Assembly: GCF_901001165.1 (NCBI RefSeq)
Contig: NC_042974.1
Span: 31,785,287-31,849,286, forward strand
Reading direction: 5' to 3'
Length of the DNA stretch: 64,000 nt
Origin: Salmo trutta
Lineage: Eukaryota > Chordata > Actinopteri > Salmoniformes > Salmonidae
The notes under the pieces: generated by a model
What the model was told of the DNA's origin: nothing
The model's input: the letters and a program-made list of their open reading frames with translations, nothing else
Databases searched by the model: none
Position numbers and translations under genes: made by a program
In this document: piece by piece, positions 10,810 to 22,812 of the stretch
How the letters are laid out: each line of letters opens with the position of its first letter
How positions within the stretch are numbered: the stretch's first letter is position 1

Positions 10810-11918
10810 CTAGAGGCATTAGTAGAATATTTTTTTATACAACAAATTACAGGTAGCCCCCTTTGCTGACACTGACAAACATGTCAATGAAAACGACGTT
10901 GTCCACATAATAGGCCTACAAGAAGGGGAGACACAAATATAATATGAGGTTCATCTAAACTGGAGGAGGAAATTATTGCCCAAAAACACATTTTTGGTGG
11001 CACTTACCCAACAATGATAGTGAATATGCGCAGTACGCATTCACCTGGTATATAGCCGATGCTCTCCGCTGGTGTCAATAAGATAGGCTATACTGTTGTT
11101 CTCTCAATTAATTTTATAACTAAAAGACAAATTGGAGTCCTTTCATTGCCTTCTCTTTGCCGCAATTGCCATTTGCTTTCCAAACCATGTTTTCCTGCGA
11201 TTGTATTTGGAAATATTGCGATATGTCTGGCTGGGCCTTTACTTTTCACTGACAGTCACAGCTCAATAATAATCTTCCCATATTGTGCGTGCTGCCTTTC
11301 CTTCCAACTGTAGGCAATGCGATTTAAAACAATACACTATTATTTTTAAAGAAGCGAATGTTCCTCTGTAGCTAAATCATGCTTTAGTAGCCTATTTTTA
11401 ATGAATGTATTTATTTCTGTATAGACAGGAGTAGGGTAATTAGGCTATACCATTTTTGCTATTTCATTACATTTCCTTTAGGGAAAGCTTAGCTTCCCCT
11501 AGCCTTATGGATGCACTGCCTATGCATGGGATTATAGGCGTGTGTGTGTTCTCTAAATAAACAAATGAAATACGGCCTTGGCTACAATACAGCACAGTAA
11601 AGCAGAACATTTATACGTTTGATTATCATTTATTTATTATGCAGTTCATTTTTTAAATTAATTAATTAAGCAGTTTATATTTTTTATTAATCAATCAAGG
11701 CAGGGCCCTCAAGTTACCTACTTGGGCCCCCTACCTCCTCTCCTGCCCCCATCTGAGGATTTGCAGAACGGCAACAGGCAGAGGGCAGGCTCGTGAGTCC
11801 TCCTGTGGTTGACGGTTGCAGTAAAAAAACAACAACATACAATTCTACATATACTGGATAGATAAGATATAATGTATATATTTAATCTTTTTTTTTTAAG
11901 TAAAAAAAAATATATATA
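10810..11918. other. AT-rich intronic DNA
   Basis: No gene seen. The tail (11888-11920) is poly-T, poly-A, then a TATATATATA run into which the Tc1 element at 11921 inserted. Confidence 0.6.
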
Positions 11919-12299
11919 TACTGCTCAAAAAAATAAAGGGAACACTTAAACAACACATCCTAGATCTGAATGAAATAAATAATCTTTTGAAATACTTTTT
12001 TCTTTACTTAGTTGAATGTGCTGACAACAAAATCACACAAAAATAATCAATGGAAATCCAATTTATCAACCCATGGAGGTCTGGATTTGGAGTCACACTC
12101 AAAATTAAAGTGGAAAACCACACTACAGGCTGATCCAACTTTGATGTAAGGGATTACCCCCCTGATTTGGACAAAATAACATGGCAACATATTGGCATAG
12201 CACGAATCATACACACGATTGCAATAACCACCCAAATCGGCCCATCTCCGGGCCAATCATATGGCAATTTTCCGATGGCAATTGCCAATTGTAACACCC

Positions 12300-13110
12300 C
12301 AAATTTCCTTTAGAGGGCGAGCGTGCTCCACCTTGGTTTTTCATACAGCAAATGATACCCAATTCTTACCCAAGTCTCAGATTTTGATAAAATGATATTT
12401 TTTTTGAAAACGTAGCATCTTGTAAAAAAGTGGTTTCTGGACCGTTTTTCGAATTTTTTTCGATTGTTATGTCAATTACACATGTATAAGAGCTGTATGA
12501 ACATGCTTCTGACGTTTTTTATTGATGTCGTTTTTTGGGTTGCTTTTGCTTGTGCGCAAGGCATATGATTTGTGCATTTTGAATATGATTTCATAGGAAA
12601 AAAGTGACATTTTTTTTTTCATTTTTTTTGCAAAATGACATATCCAATGCTTTTTTTTGTCACTTGTGGAAGTATTGCAAGTGCCAAATTACAGCAAATA
12701 TCCAAAAGATAGCTAGAGCTCTCCGCAGTGAATTTTCATACTGCAAATGTAACACAATTCAAGTCCCAAGTGTCAAATTTTGAAAAAATGACATATTTTT
12801 TGAAAACTTTTCAACCCTAAAAAAGTGGTTTCTGGACCGTTTTTCGATTTTTTTTTGATTTTTATGTCAATTACACATGTATAAGAGCTGTATGGACATA
12901 CTTTTGACATATTTTATTGACATAATTTTTTGGGTTGTTTTTGCTTGTGCATAAGGCATATGTTTTGTGCATTTGGAATATGATTTCATAGGAAGTCAAA
13001 AGTGACATATTTGCTTGTGCATAAGGCATATGATTTGTGCATTTGGAACATGATTTCATAGGAAGTCAAAAGTGACATATTTATATTTTTTGCCAAATGC
13101 CATTAGAAAT
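12300..13110. repeat. block F: AT-rich ~395-bp tandem duplication
   Basis: Two diverged copies start near 12310 and 12715. Both contain TGGTTTCTGGACCG, then poly-T, then TCAATTACACATGTATAAG, then TTTTTGGGTTG. A shorter third echo (GCATAAGGCATATG, GATTTCATAGGAAG) lies at 13010-13080. Strand asymmetry is strong, with T-rich plus-strand runs of up to 10. Confidence 0.7.
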
Positions 13111-13379
13111 GTGCAAATGAAATGTCCAATTCTTTTTTTGTCAATTATACATGTATGAAAGTATTGAATGTGCCAAATCAGTATGTTTGTCCGTTTGCCA
13201 TGTACGATCATAGGAAGTCGGTTTCCAAACCCAAAAGTCAGTGAACCATGGTCCAAATGGCATTTATACTGCCCAAATGATATGTATCCCTATGTTGAGC
13301 CATCAATCAACGCAGATGGTCTACTTGTCATGTATGATGAGGGAGAAGTGGGACTCTGTTGCTTTTAACATTTTTAACG

Positions 13380-13700
13380 AATTTGACATGCTCAGAATGC
13401 ATAATTGACTGGCCCGATGATCTCGGGATGGCTGTGCAGTGACTGTGGTTCCTCTCCATCGCTCGTTGTGTTGATTTCATCATGTCAACTTTGGTGATAT
13501 TTTTTGCTGTTGAATCATCTTGCAAATGCGCGTTACATTTGCAATATTGCGCGTTACATTTGCAATATGATTCAATGGGCATTTAGCATCACAAATTTAG
13601 GCATGCTCAAAAATACTGCAGAAATGCATTATTGACTGGCTCGATGAACTCGGGATGGCCGGGCAGTGACTGTGGTTCCTCTCCATTGCTCGTCACCCAG
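13380..13700. repeat. block A, first copies (226-bp unit)
   Basis: One and a half units marked by GTGGTTCCTCTCCAT (13446 and 13672) and by TTGCAATATGATTCAATGGG (13560). The same unit is tandemly repeated at 18716-19390 and borders block B at 21080-21325. The motif TTGCAATATTGC in it is close to palindromic. Confidence 0.75.
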
Positions 13701-14400
13701 CAGTCAGCGTCCATCAGTCAATTAGATGTCATTTTGACACCAAACTGATAGCATCTGACACCAAATCCACTTTTTCCAACTCGTATAGAAGCCAACTATC
13801 ACATATGTCAGAGAAGGCCCATAATTCACAGTGCTTTCAATTTTAACCATAAAAAAACCTAAAACACATAGTTACGTTATAGCTGCGGGTCCAGCTCTGA
13901 CATTATGTGTAGGCCTATGTGAGGCGACCCCGAATCCCAAGTTTCGGCTCGATAGGTCATTCGGTGCCCGAGCAATGGCCTAATTGGTGCTGAAAAATCA
14001 ACTTTTTCAGGGCGTTACTACGGGGTCCCTGAATGAGCTATCGGACAGAGACATTGGGGTCCGTCTCTATGGGCCGAGGCGGTTTCAATGCACCTAGTCT
14101 TGCGACTCTGGGACATTTCTACATGTCGCCATGTCCGTGATATTCAAAATGAATTGAAAATATTGCAAATGTACGAGGCGGTTTCTCGGTCAGAGAACCT
14201 TCTAGAGCCCCATAAATGACCGTGCACTATCGACTTGAGCTCTAGAACAGGTTTCTAAAATTTCGGAGCTCTAGGTCTGACGGTTCTTGAATCGTTTGAA
14301 CGAAAGTAACTATTGAAGGCGGTATAAGCCTCTAAGCCCCACACTATGTACCTATGGCCAAATTGTGTGTGTGTTTTTGTTTTTTTTGCAAAAAGAATAG
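13689..14400. repeat. block B, copy 1 (~700 bp)
   Basis: It matches 21327-22040 with only about 15-20 differences by eye, about 97-98% identity. Landmarks are GCAGTCAGCGTCCATC at the left, TTTCGGCTCGATAGGTC in the middle, and GGCGGTATAAGCCTCTAAG near the right end. No open frame is shared between copies for more than ~70 codons, so it is treated as non-coding. Confidence 0.8.
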
Positions 14401-17400
14401 ACACACGTTGTCTTTGGGGTAGGCATATACAGAATCCTGAATATGAAGTCTCTACCTTAAGAATTGACTGAGAAACAGATGGTTGAGTTGCGTGATTTTC
14501 ACTATCTGCAGGTGGCAATATGACAATAGCTCTTGGGTGTTTTTAACCACTTCCGGTTGTCACAGGAAGCTGTTGCTTCACACACGTTGTCTTTGGGGTA
14601 GAAATAAACAGAATCCTGAATAAGAAGTCTCTACCTTAAGAATTGACTGAGAAACAGATGGTTGAGTTGCGTGATTTTCACTATCTGCAGGTGGCAATAT
14701 GACAATAGCTCTAGGCTATTTTAAACCACTTCCGGTTGTCACAGGAAGCTCCTGCTTCACACACGTTGTCTTTGGGGTAGACATAAACGGAATCCTGAAT
14801 AAGAAGTCTCTACCTTAAGAATTGACTGAGAAACAGATGGTTGAGTTGCGTGATTTTCACTATGCGCACGTAATATGACAATAGCTCTTGGGTGATTTTA
14901 ACCACTTCCGGTTATCACAGGAAGCTCTTGCTTCACACACGTTGTCTTTGGGGTAGACATAAACGGAATCCTGAATAAGAAGTCTCTACCTTAAGAATTG
15001 ACTGAGAAACAGATGGTTGAGTTGCGTGATTTTCACTATGCGCACTTAATATGACAATAGCTCTTGGGTGATTTTAACCACTTCCCGTTGTCACAGGAAG
15101 CTCTTGCTTCACACACGTTGTCTTTGGGGTAGACATAAACGGAATCCTGAATAAGAAGTCTCTACCTTAAGAATTGACTGAGTAACAGATGGTTGAGTTG
15201 CGTGATTTTCACTATATGCAGGTTGACCATATGACAATAGCTCTAGGCTGTTTTAACCACTTCCCTTTGTCACAGGAAGTTCTTACTCAACACACGTTGT
15301 CTTTGGGGTAGACATAAACAGAATCCTGAATAAGAAGTCTCTACCTTAAGAATTGACTGAGAAACAGATGGTTGAGTTGCGTGATTTTCACTATCTGCAG
15401 GTGGCAATATGACAATAGCTCTTGGGTGTTTTTAACCACTTCCGGTTGTCACAGGAAGCTGTTGCTTCACACACGTTGTCTTTGGGGTAGACATAAACAG
15501 AATCCTGAATAAGAAGTCTCTACCTTAAGAATTGACTGAGTAAGAGATGGTTGAGTTGCGTGATTTTCACTATGCGCACTTAATATGACAATAGCTCTAG
15601 GCTATTTTAAACCACTTCCGGTTGTCACAGGAAGCTCCTGCTTCACACACGTTGTCTTTGGGGTAGACATAAACGGAATCCTGAATAAGAAGTCTCTACC
15701 TTAAGAATTGACTGAGAAACAGATGGTTGAGTTGCGTGATTTTCACTATGCGCACGTAATATGACAATAGCTCTTGGGTGATTTTAACCACTTCCGGTTA
15801 TCACAGGAAGCTGTTGCTTCACACACGTTGTCTTTGGGGTAGACATAAACAGAATCCTGAATAAGAAGTCTCTACCTTAAGAATTGACTGAGAAACAGAT
15901 GGTTGAGTTGCGTGATTTTCACTACATGCAGGTTGTCCATATGACAATAGCTCTAGGCTGTTTTAACCACTTCCCTTTGTCACAGGAAGTTCTTACTCAA
16001 CACATGTTGTCTTTGGGGTAGACATAAACAGAATCCTGAATAAGAAGTCTCTACCTTAAGAATTGACTGAGAAACAGATGGTTGAGTTGCGTGATTTTCA
16101 CTACATGCAGGTTGTCCATATGACAATAGCTCTAGGCTGTTTTAACCACTTCCCGTTGTCACAGGAAGTTCTTACTCAACACACGTTGTCTTTGGGGTAG
16201 ACATAAACAGAATCCTGAATAAGAAGTCTCTACCTTAAGAATTGACTGAGAAACAGATGGTTGAGTTGCGTGATTTTCACTATGCGCACGTAGAATGACA
16301 ATGGCTCTTGGGTGATTTTAACCACTTCCGGTTGTCACAGGAAGCTCTTGCTTCACACACGTTGTCTTTGGGGTACATATAAACAGAATCCTGAATAAGA
16401 AGTCTCTACCTTAAAAATTGACTGAGTAACAGATGGTTGAGTTGCGTGATTTTCACTATGCGCACGTAATATGACAATAGCTCTTGGGTGATTTTAACCA
16501 CTTCCGGTTATCACAGGAAGCTGTTGCTTCACACACGTTGTCTTTGGGGTAGACATAAACAGAATCCGGAATAAGAAGTCTCTACCTTAAGAATTGACTG
16601 AGTAAGAGATGGTTGAGTTGCGTGATTTTCACTATATGCAGGTTGTCCATATGACAATAGCTCTAGGCTGTTTTAACCACTTCCCGTTGTCACAGGAAGT
16701 TCTTACTCAACACACGTTGTCTTTGGGGTAGACATAAACAGAATCCTGAATAAGAAGTCTCTACCTTAAGAATTGACTGAGAAACAGATGGTTGAGTTGC
16801 GTGATTTTCACTATGCGCACGTAGAATGACAATGGCTCTTGGGTGATTTTAACCACTTCCGGTTGTCACAGGAAGCTCTTGCTTCACACACGTTGTCTTT
16901 GGGGTACATATAAACAGAATCCTGAATAAGAAGTCTCTACCTTAAAAATTGACTGAGTAACAGATGGTTGAGTTGCGTGATTTTCACTATCTGCAGGTGG
17001 CAATATGACAATAGCTCTTGGGTGTTTTTAACCACTTCCGGTTGTCACAGGAAGCTCTTGCTTCACACACGTTGTCTTTGGGGTAGACATAAACAGAATC
17101 CTGAATAAGAAGTCTCTACCTTAAGAATTGACTGAGTAACAGATGGTTGAGATGTGTGATTTTCACTATATGCAGGTTGTCCATATGACAATAGCTCTAG
17201 GCTGTTTTAACCACTTCCCTTTGTCACAGGAAGTTCTTACTCAACACATGTTGTCTTTGGGGTAGACATAAACAGAATCCTGAATAAGAAGTCTCTACCT
17301 TAAGAATTGACTGAGTAACAGATGGTTGAGTTGCGTGATTTTCACTATGCGCACGTAATATGACAATGGCACTTGGGTGATTTTAACCACTTCCGGTTGT

Positions 17401-18470
17401 CACAGGAAGCTCTTGCTTCACACACGTTGTCTTTGGGGTAGACAGAAACAGAATCCTGAATAAGAAGTCTCTACCTTAAGAATTGACTGAGTAAGAGATG
17501 GTTGAGTTGCGTGATTTTCACTATGCGCACTTAATATGACAATAGCTCTAGGCTATTTTAAACCACTTCCGGTTGTCACAGGAAGCTCCTGCTTCACACA
17601 CGTTGTCTTTGGGGTAGACATAAACGGAATCCTGAATAAGAAGTCTCTACCTTAAGAATTGACTGAGAAACAGATGGTTGAGTTGCGTGATTTTCACTAT
17701 GCGCACGTAATATGACAATAGCTCTTGGGTGATTTTAACCACTTCCGGTTATCACAGGAAGCTGTTGCTTCACACACGTTGTCTTTGGGGTAGACATAAA
17801 CAGAATCCTGAATAAGAAGTCTCTTCCTTAAGAATTGACTGAGAAACAGATGGTTGAGTTGCGTGATTTTCACTACATGCAGGTTGTCCATATGACAATA
17901 GCTCTAGGCTGTTTTAACCACTTCCCTTTGTCACAGGAAGTTCTTACTCAACACATGTTGTCTTTGGGGTAGACATAAACAGAATCCTGAATAAGAAGTC
18001 TCTACCTTAAGAATTGACTGAGAAACAGATGGTTGAGTTGCGTGATTTTCACTACATGCAGGTTGTCCATATGACAATAGCTCTAGGCTGTTTTAACCAC
18101 TTCCCGTTGTCACAGGAAGTTCTTACTCAACACACGTTGTCTTTGGGGTAGACATAAACAGAATCCTGAATAAGAAGTCTCTACCTTAAGAATTGACTGA
18201 GTAACAGATGGTTGAGTTGCGTGATTTTCACTATGCGCACGTAATATGACAATGGCACTTGGGTGATTTTAACCACTTCCGGTTGTCACAGGAAGCTCTT
18301 GCTTCACACACGTTGTCTTTGGGGTACATATAAACAGAATCCTGAATAAGAAGTCTCTACCTTATAAATTGACTGAGTAACAGATGGTTGAGTTGCGTGA
18401 TTTTCACTTTCTGCAGGTGGCAATATGACAATAGCTCTTGGGTGTTTTTAACCACTTCCAGTTGTCACAG
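14400..18470. repeat. block C, array 1: 177-bp satellite, 23 monomers
   Basis: Counting the landmark GTTGTCTTTGGGG gives 23 monomers from 14405 to 18310, spacing 176-179 bp. Each monomer holds AAGAAGTCTCTACC, AATTGACTGAG, GGTTGAGTTGCGTG and a short hairpin CTTCCGGTTGTCACAGGAAG (5-bp stem). Monomers fall into at least three variants by their middle part: CTGCAGGTGGCAA, GCGCACGTAATATG and ATGCAGGTTGTCC. Variants recur in blocks (see findings). Confidence 0.9.
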
Positions 18471-18715
18471 GAACCTTAGAATCGACACAGGTAGACCTCA
18501 CAGTAGCCTGATGGATTGTTGTAGAAGACAGGTTCATAAGGCATTCATAACCCACATAGGCTTCAGGTTGAATTTTGGAGAATAGTCTATGTGTTCCTAT
18601 GGGGAGAGAAGTCATTGCACACAGTTTGATCTAAACACCTTCTTTTCACTGTGAAGGGTTAATGCCACAGGGTCAAGGTTGGCTTGCACAGATCGGGAGG
18701 ACCTCAGGAACGCTC
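18471..18715. repeat. block D, copy 1
   Basis: It starts ACCTTAGAATCGACACAGG and ends GACCTCAGGAACGCTCCTG. It matches 22562-22812 at roughly 95% by eye and in both places follows directly on the last C monomer. At 18716 it is fused to an A unit, whereas copy 2 continues into other sequence. Confidence 0.8.
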
Positions 18716-19390
18716 CTGGTTCCTCTCCATCGCTCGTTGTGTTGATTTCATCATGTCACCTTTGGTGACCTTATTATGCTGTTGAATCATATTGCAAATA
18801 CACGGATGCGCATTTGCAATATGATTCAATTGGCATTTAGCATCACAACTTTGGCATGCTCAAAACCACTGCAGAAATGCATAATTGACTGTCCCGATGA
18901 ACTGGGGATGGCCGTGCAGTGACTGTGGTTCCTCTCCATCGCTCGTTGTGTTGATTTCATCATGTCAACTTTGGTGATGTTTTTTGCTGTTGAATCATGT
19001 TGCAAATGCGCGTTACATTTGCAATATTCCATGTTACGTTTGCAATATGATTCAATGGGCATTTAGCATCACAAATGTGGCATGCTCAAAACCACTGCAG
19101 AAATGCATAATTGACTGTCCCGATGAACTGGGGATGGCCGTGCAGTGACTGTGGTTCCTCTCCATCGCTCGTTGTGTTGATTTCATCATGTCAACTTTGG
19201 TGATATTTTTTGCTGTTGAATCATGTTGCAAATGCGCGTTACATTTGCAATATTGCGTGTTACGTTTGCAATATGATTCAATGGGCATTTAGCATCACAA
19301 CTTTGGCGTGCTCAAAACCACTGCAGAAATGCATAATTGACTGTCCCGATGAACTGGGGATGGCTGTGCAGTGACTGTGGTTCCTCTCCA
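18716..19390. repeat. block A, tandem array (226-bp unit, three copies)
   Basis: GGTTCCTCTCCAT recurs at 18718, 18926, 19153 and 19380. The first copy is shorter (about 208 bp) and lacks part of the GCGCGTTACATTTGC stretch. Since 226 is not a multiple of 3, the minus-strand open frames here are chance copies of each other. Confidence 0.8.
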
Positions 19391-21080
19391 TGGCTTGATG
19401 GTGAGTTTTTTTTGTGATTTTTTGAAAAATGTCCAAAATGACTAGGTGCGCCCCATACTGGATGGGCACTGATGGAAGGTGCTCCCTACCCAACCGCGGA
19501 CCCCTTGCACCACCCTAAAGGCATTTAAAAGCCTTCTAAAAAATTACTCCTGGTAACCCATTTCGGGTCACCATGTGCACTGATGCGCATTTGCAATATG
19601 ATTCAATGGGCCTCAACATCACGAATTTGGCATGCTCAAAAACACTAAAGATATGCAAAATTAACTGTCCTGATGAACTGGTGATGGCCGGGCAGCGACT
19701 GTGGTTCCTCTCCATGGCTTGATGGTGACATGAGAGAAGTGGGATTGCCATTTTTTAGAGATTTTTTTAAAAAATGTCCAAAATGACTAGGGGCGCCCCA
19801 TACTGGATAGGCACTGATGGAAGGTGCTCCCTACCCAACCGTGGACCCCTTGCACCACCCTAAAGGCATTTAAAAGCCTTCTAAAAAATTACTCCTGGTA
19901 ACCCATTTCGGGTCACCATGTGCACTGATGCGCATTTGCAATATGATTCAATGGGCCTCAACATCACGAATTTGGCATGCTCAAAAACACTAAAGATATG
20001 CAAAATTGACTGTCCCGATGAACTGGGGATGGCCGGGCAGTGACTGTGGTTCCTCTCCATGGCTTGATGGTGACATGAGAGAAGTGGGATTGTTGTTTTT
20101 TAGCAATTTTTTTGAAAAATGTCCAAAATGACTAGGGGCGCCCCATACTGGATGGGCACTGATGGAAGGTGCTCCCTACCCAACCGTGCACCCCTTGCAC
20201 CCTCTAAAGGCATTTAAAACCTTTTTAAAAAATTACTCCTGGTAACCCATTTCGGGTCACCATGTGCACTGATGCGCATTTGCAATATGATTCAATGGGC
20301 ATCAACATCACGAATTTGGCATGCTCAAAAACACTAAAGATATGCAAAATTAACTGTCCCGATGAACTGGTGATGGCCGGGCAGTGACTGTGGTTCCTCT
20401 CCATGGCTTGATGGTGACATGAGAGAAGTGGGATTGTCGTTTTTTAGCAATTTTTTTGAAAAATTTCCAAAATGACTAGGGGCGCCCCATACTGGATGGG
20501 CACTGATGGAAGGTGCTCCCTACCCAACCGTGGACCCCTTGCACCACCCTAAAGGCATTTAAAAGCCTTCTAAAAAATTACTCCTGGTAACCCATTTCGG
20601 GTCACCATGTGCACTGATGCGCATTTGCAATATGATTCAATGGGCCTCAACATCACGAATTTGGCATGCTCAAAAACACTAAAGATAAGCAAAATTGACT
20701 GTCCCGATGAACTGGGGATGGCCGGGCAGTGACTGTGGTTCCTCTCAATGGCTTGATGGTGACATGAGAGAAGTGGGATTGTCGTTTTTTAGCAATTTTT
20801 TTGAAAAATGTCCAAAATGACTAGGGGCGCCCCATACTGGATGGGCACTGATGGAAGGTGCTCCCTACCCAACCGTGGACCCCTTGCACCACCCTAAAGG
20901 CATTTAAAAGCCTTCTAAAAAATTACTCCTGGTAACCCATTTCGGGTCACCATGTGCACTGATGCGCATTTGCAATATGATTCAATGGGCCTCAACATCA
21001 CGAATTTGGCATGCTCAAAAACACTAAAGATATGCATAATCTACTGTCCCGATGAACTGGGGATGGCCGGGCAGTGACTG
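19391..21080. repeat. block E, tandem array (~345-bp unit, five copies)
   Basis: The landmark CTAGGGGCGCCCC (CTAGGTGCGCCCC in the first copy) recurs at about 345-bp spacing. The head of the unit is new sequence, including TACTGGATGGGCACTGATGG and the hairpin GGTAACCCATTTCGGGTCACC. The tail, from GCGCATTTGCAATATG on, is the second half of block A, so E is a chimera of A with another 200 bp. Confidence 0.85.
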
Positions 21081-22040
21081 TGGTTCCTCTCTATCGCTCA
21101 TTGTGTTGATTTCATCATGTCAACTTTGGTGATCTTTTTTGCTGTTGAGTCATATTGCAAACGCACGTTACGTTTGCAATATAGCGCGTTACGTTTGCAA
21201 TATGATTTAATGGGCATTTAGCATCACAAATTTAGGCATGCTCAAAAATACTGCAGAAATGCATTATTGACTGGCCCGATGAACTCGGGATGGCCGGGCA
21301 GTGACTGTGGTTCCTCTCCATTGCTCGTCACACAGCAGTCAGCGTCCATCGGTCAATTAGATGTCATTCTGACACCAAACTGATAGCATCTGACACCAAA
21401 TCCACTTTTTCCAACTCGTATAGAAGCCAACTATCACATATGTCAGAGAAGGCCCATAATTCACAGTGCTTTCAATTTTAACCATAAAAAAACATAAAAC
21501 ACATAGTTACGTTATAGCTGCGGGTCCAGTTCTGACATTATGTGTAGGCCTATGTGAGGCGACCCCGAATCCCAAGTTTCGGCTCGATAGGTCATTTGGT
21601 GCCCGAGCAATGGCCTTAATTGGTGCTGAAAATCCACTTTTTCAGGGCGTTACTACGGGGTCCCTGAATGAGCTATCGGACAGAGACATTGGGGTCCGTC
21701 TCTACGGGCCGAGGCGGTTTCAATGCACCTAGTCTTGCGACTCTGGGACATTTCTAAATGTCGCCATGTCCGTGATATTGAAAATGAATTGAAAATATTG
21801 CAAATGTACGAGGCGGTTTCTCGGTCAGAGAACCTTCTAGAGCCCCATAAATCACCATGCACTATCGACTTGAGCTCAAGAACAGGTTTCTAAAATTTCG
21901 GAGCTCTAGGTCTGACGGTTCTTGAATCGTTTGAACGAAAGTAACTATTGAAGGCGGTATAAGCCTCTAAGCCCCACACTATGTCCCTATGGCCAAACTG
22001 TGTTTGTGTGTTTTTGTTTTTTTTGCAAAAAGAATAGACA
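21081..22040. repeat. block A unit followed by block B, copy 2
   Basis: It repeats the order seen at 13380-14400: a 226-bp A unit (CGCTCATTGTGTTGATTTC) followed directly by B from 21327. B ends, as in copy 1, in a T-rich stretch and then the first C monomer. Confidence 0.8.
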
Positions 22041-22561
22041 CACGTTGTCTTTGGGGTAGGCATATACAGAATCCTCAATATGAAGTCTCTACCTAAAGAA
22101 TTGGCTGGATGACATAGGGTTGAGTTGAGTGATTTTCACTATATGCAGGTTGACCATATGACAATAGCTCTTTGCTGTTTTTAACCACTTCCGGTTGTCA
22201 CAGGAAGCTCTTACTCAACACACGTTGTCTTTGGGTTAGACATAAACAGAATCCTGAATATGAAGTCTCTACCTTAAGAATTGACTGAATAACAGATGGT
22301 TGAGTTGCGTGATTTTCACTATATGCAGGTTGACCATATGACAATAGCTCTTGGCTGTTTTTAACAACTTCCGGTTGTCACAGGAAGCTCTTACTTCACA
22401 CACGTTGTCTTTGGGGTAGACATAAACAGAATCCTGAATATGAAGTCTCTACCTTAAGAATTGACTGAATGACAGATGGTTGAGTTGCGTGATTTTCACT
22501 ATCTGCAGGTTGCTTATATGACAATAGCTCTAGGGTGATTTTAACATTTTCCGGTTGCTCC
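22040..22561. repeat. block C, array 2: three monomers
   Basis: Monomers start at ~22040, ~22220 and ~22400 (period ~180). They differ from array 1 by CTGAATAACAG and CTGAATGACAG in place of CTGAGAAACAG, so the two arrays have not been homogenised with each other recently. Confidence 0.85.
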
Positions 22562-22812
22562 AGGAACCTTAGAATCGACACAGGTAGACCTCACAGTAGC
22601 CTGATGGATTGTTATAGAAGACAGGTTCATAAGGCATTCATAACCCACATAGACTTCAGGTTGAATTTAGGAGAATTGTCAATGTATTCCTATGGGGAGA
22701 GAAGTCATTGCACACAGTTTGATCTAAACACCTGCTTTTTACTGTGAAGGGTTAATGCCACAGGGTCAAGGTTAGGCTTGCACAGATCGGGAGGACCTCA
22801 GGAACGCTCCTG
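22562..22812. repeat. block D, copy 2
   Basis: Same start as copy 1 (ACCTTAGAATCGACACAGG) and the same junction with the last C monomer. Confidence 0.8.

Noticed and set aside
14400..18470. CRISPR-like or gene-cluster interpretation of the regular array
   Set aside because: Monomers are 177 bp head-to-tail without unique spacers, in a vertebrate genome. It is a satellite.
18826..19493. Near-identical minus-strand open frames of 71-78 codons (MPIESYCKRN...) as a repeated small-protein family
   Set aside because: They are copies of the 226-bp DNA unit. The period is not a multiple of 3, there is no promoter or conserved start context, and block B and C copies do not preserve frames.
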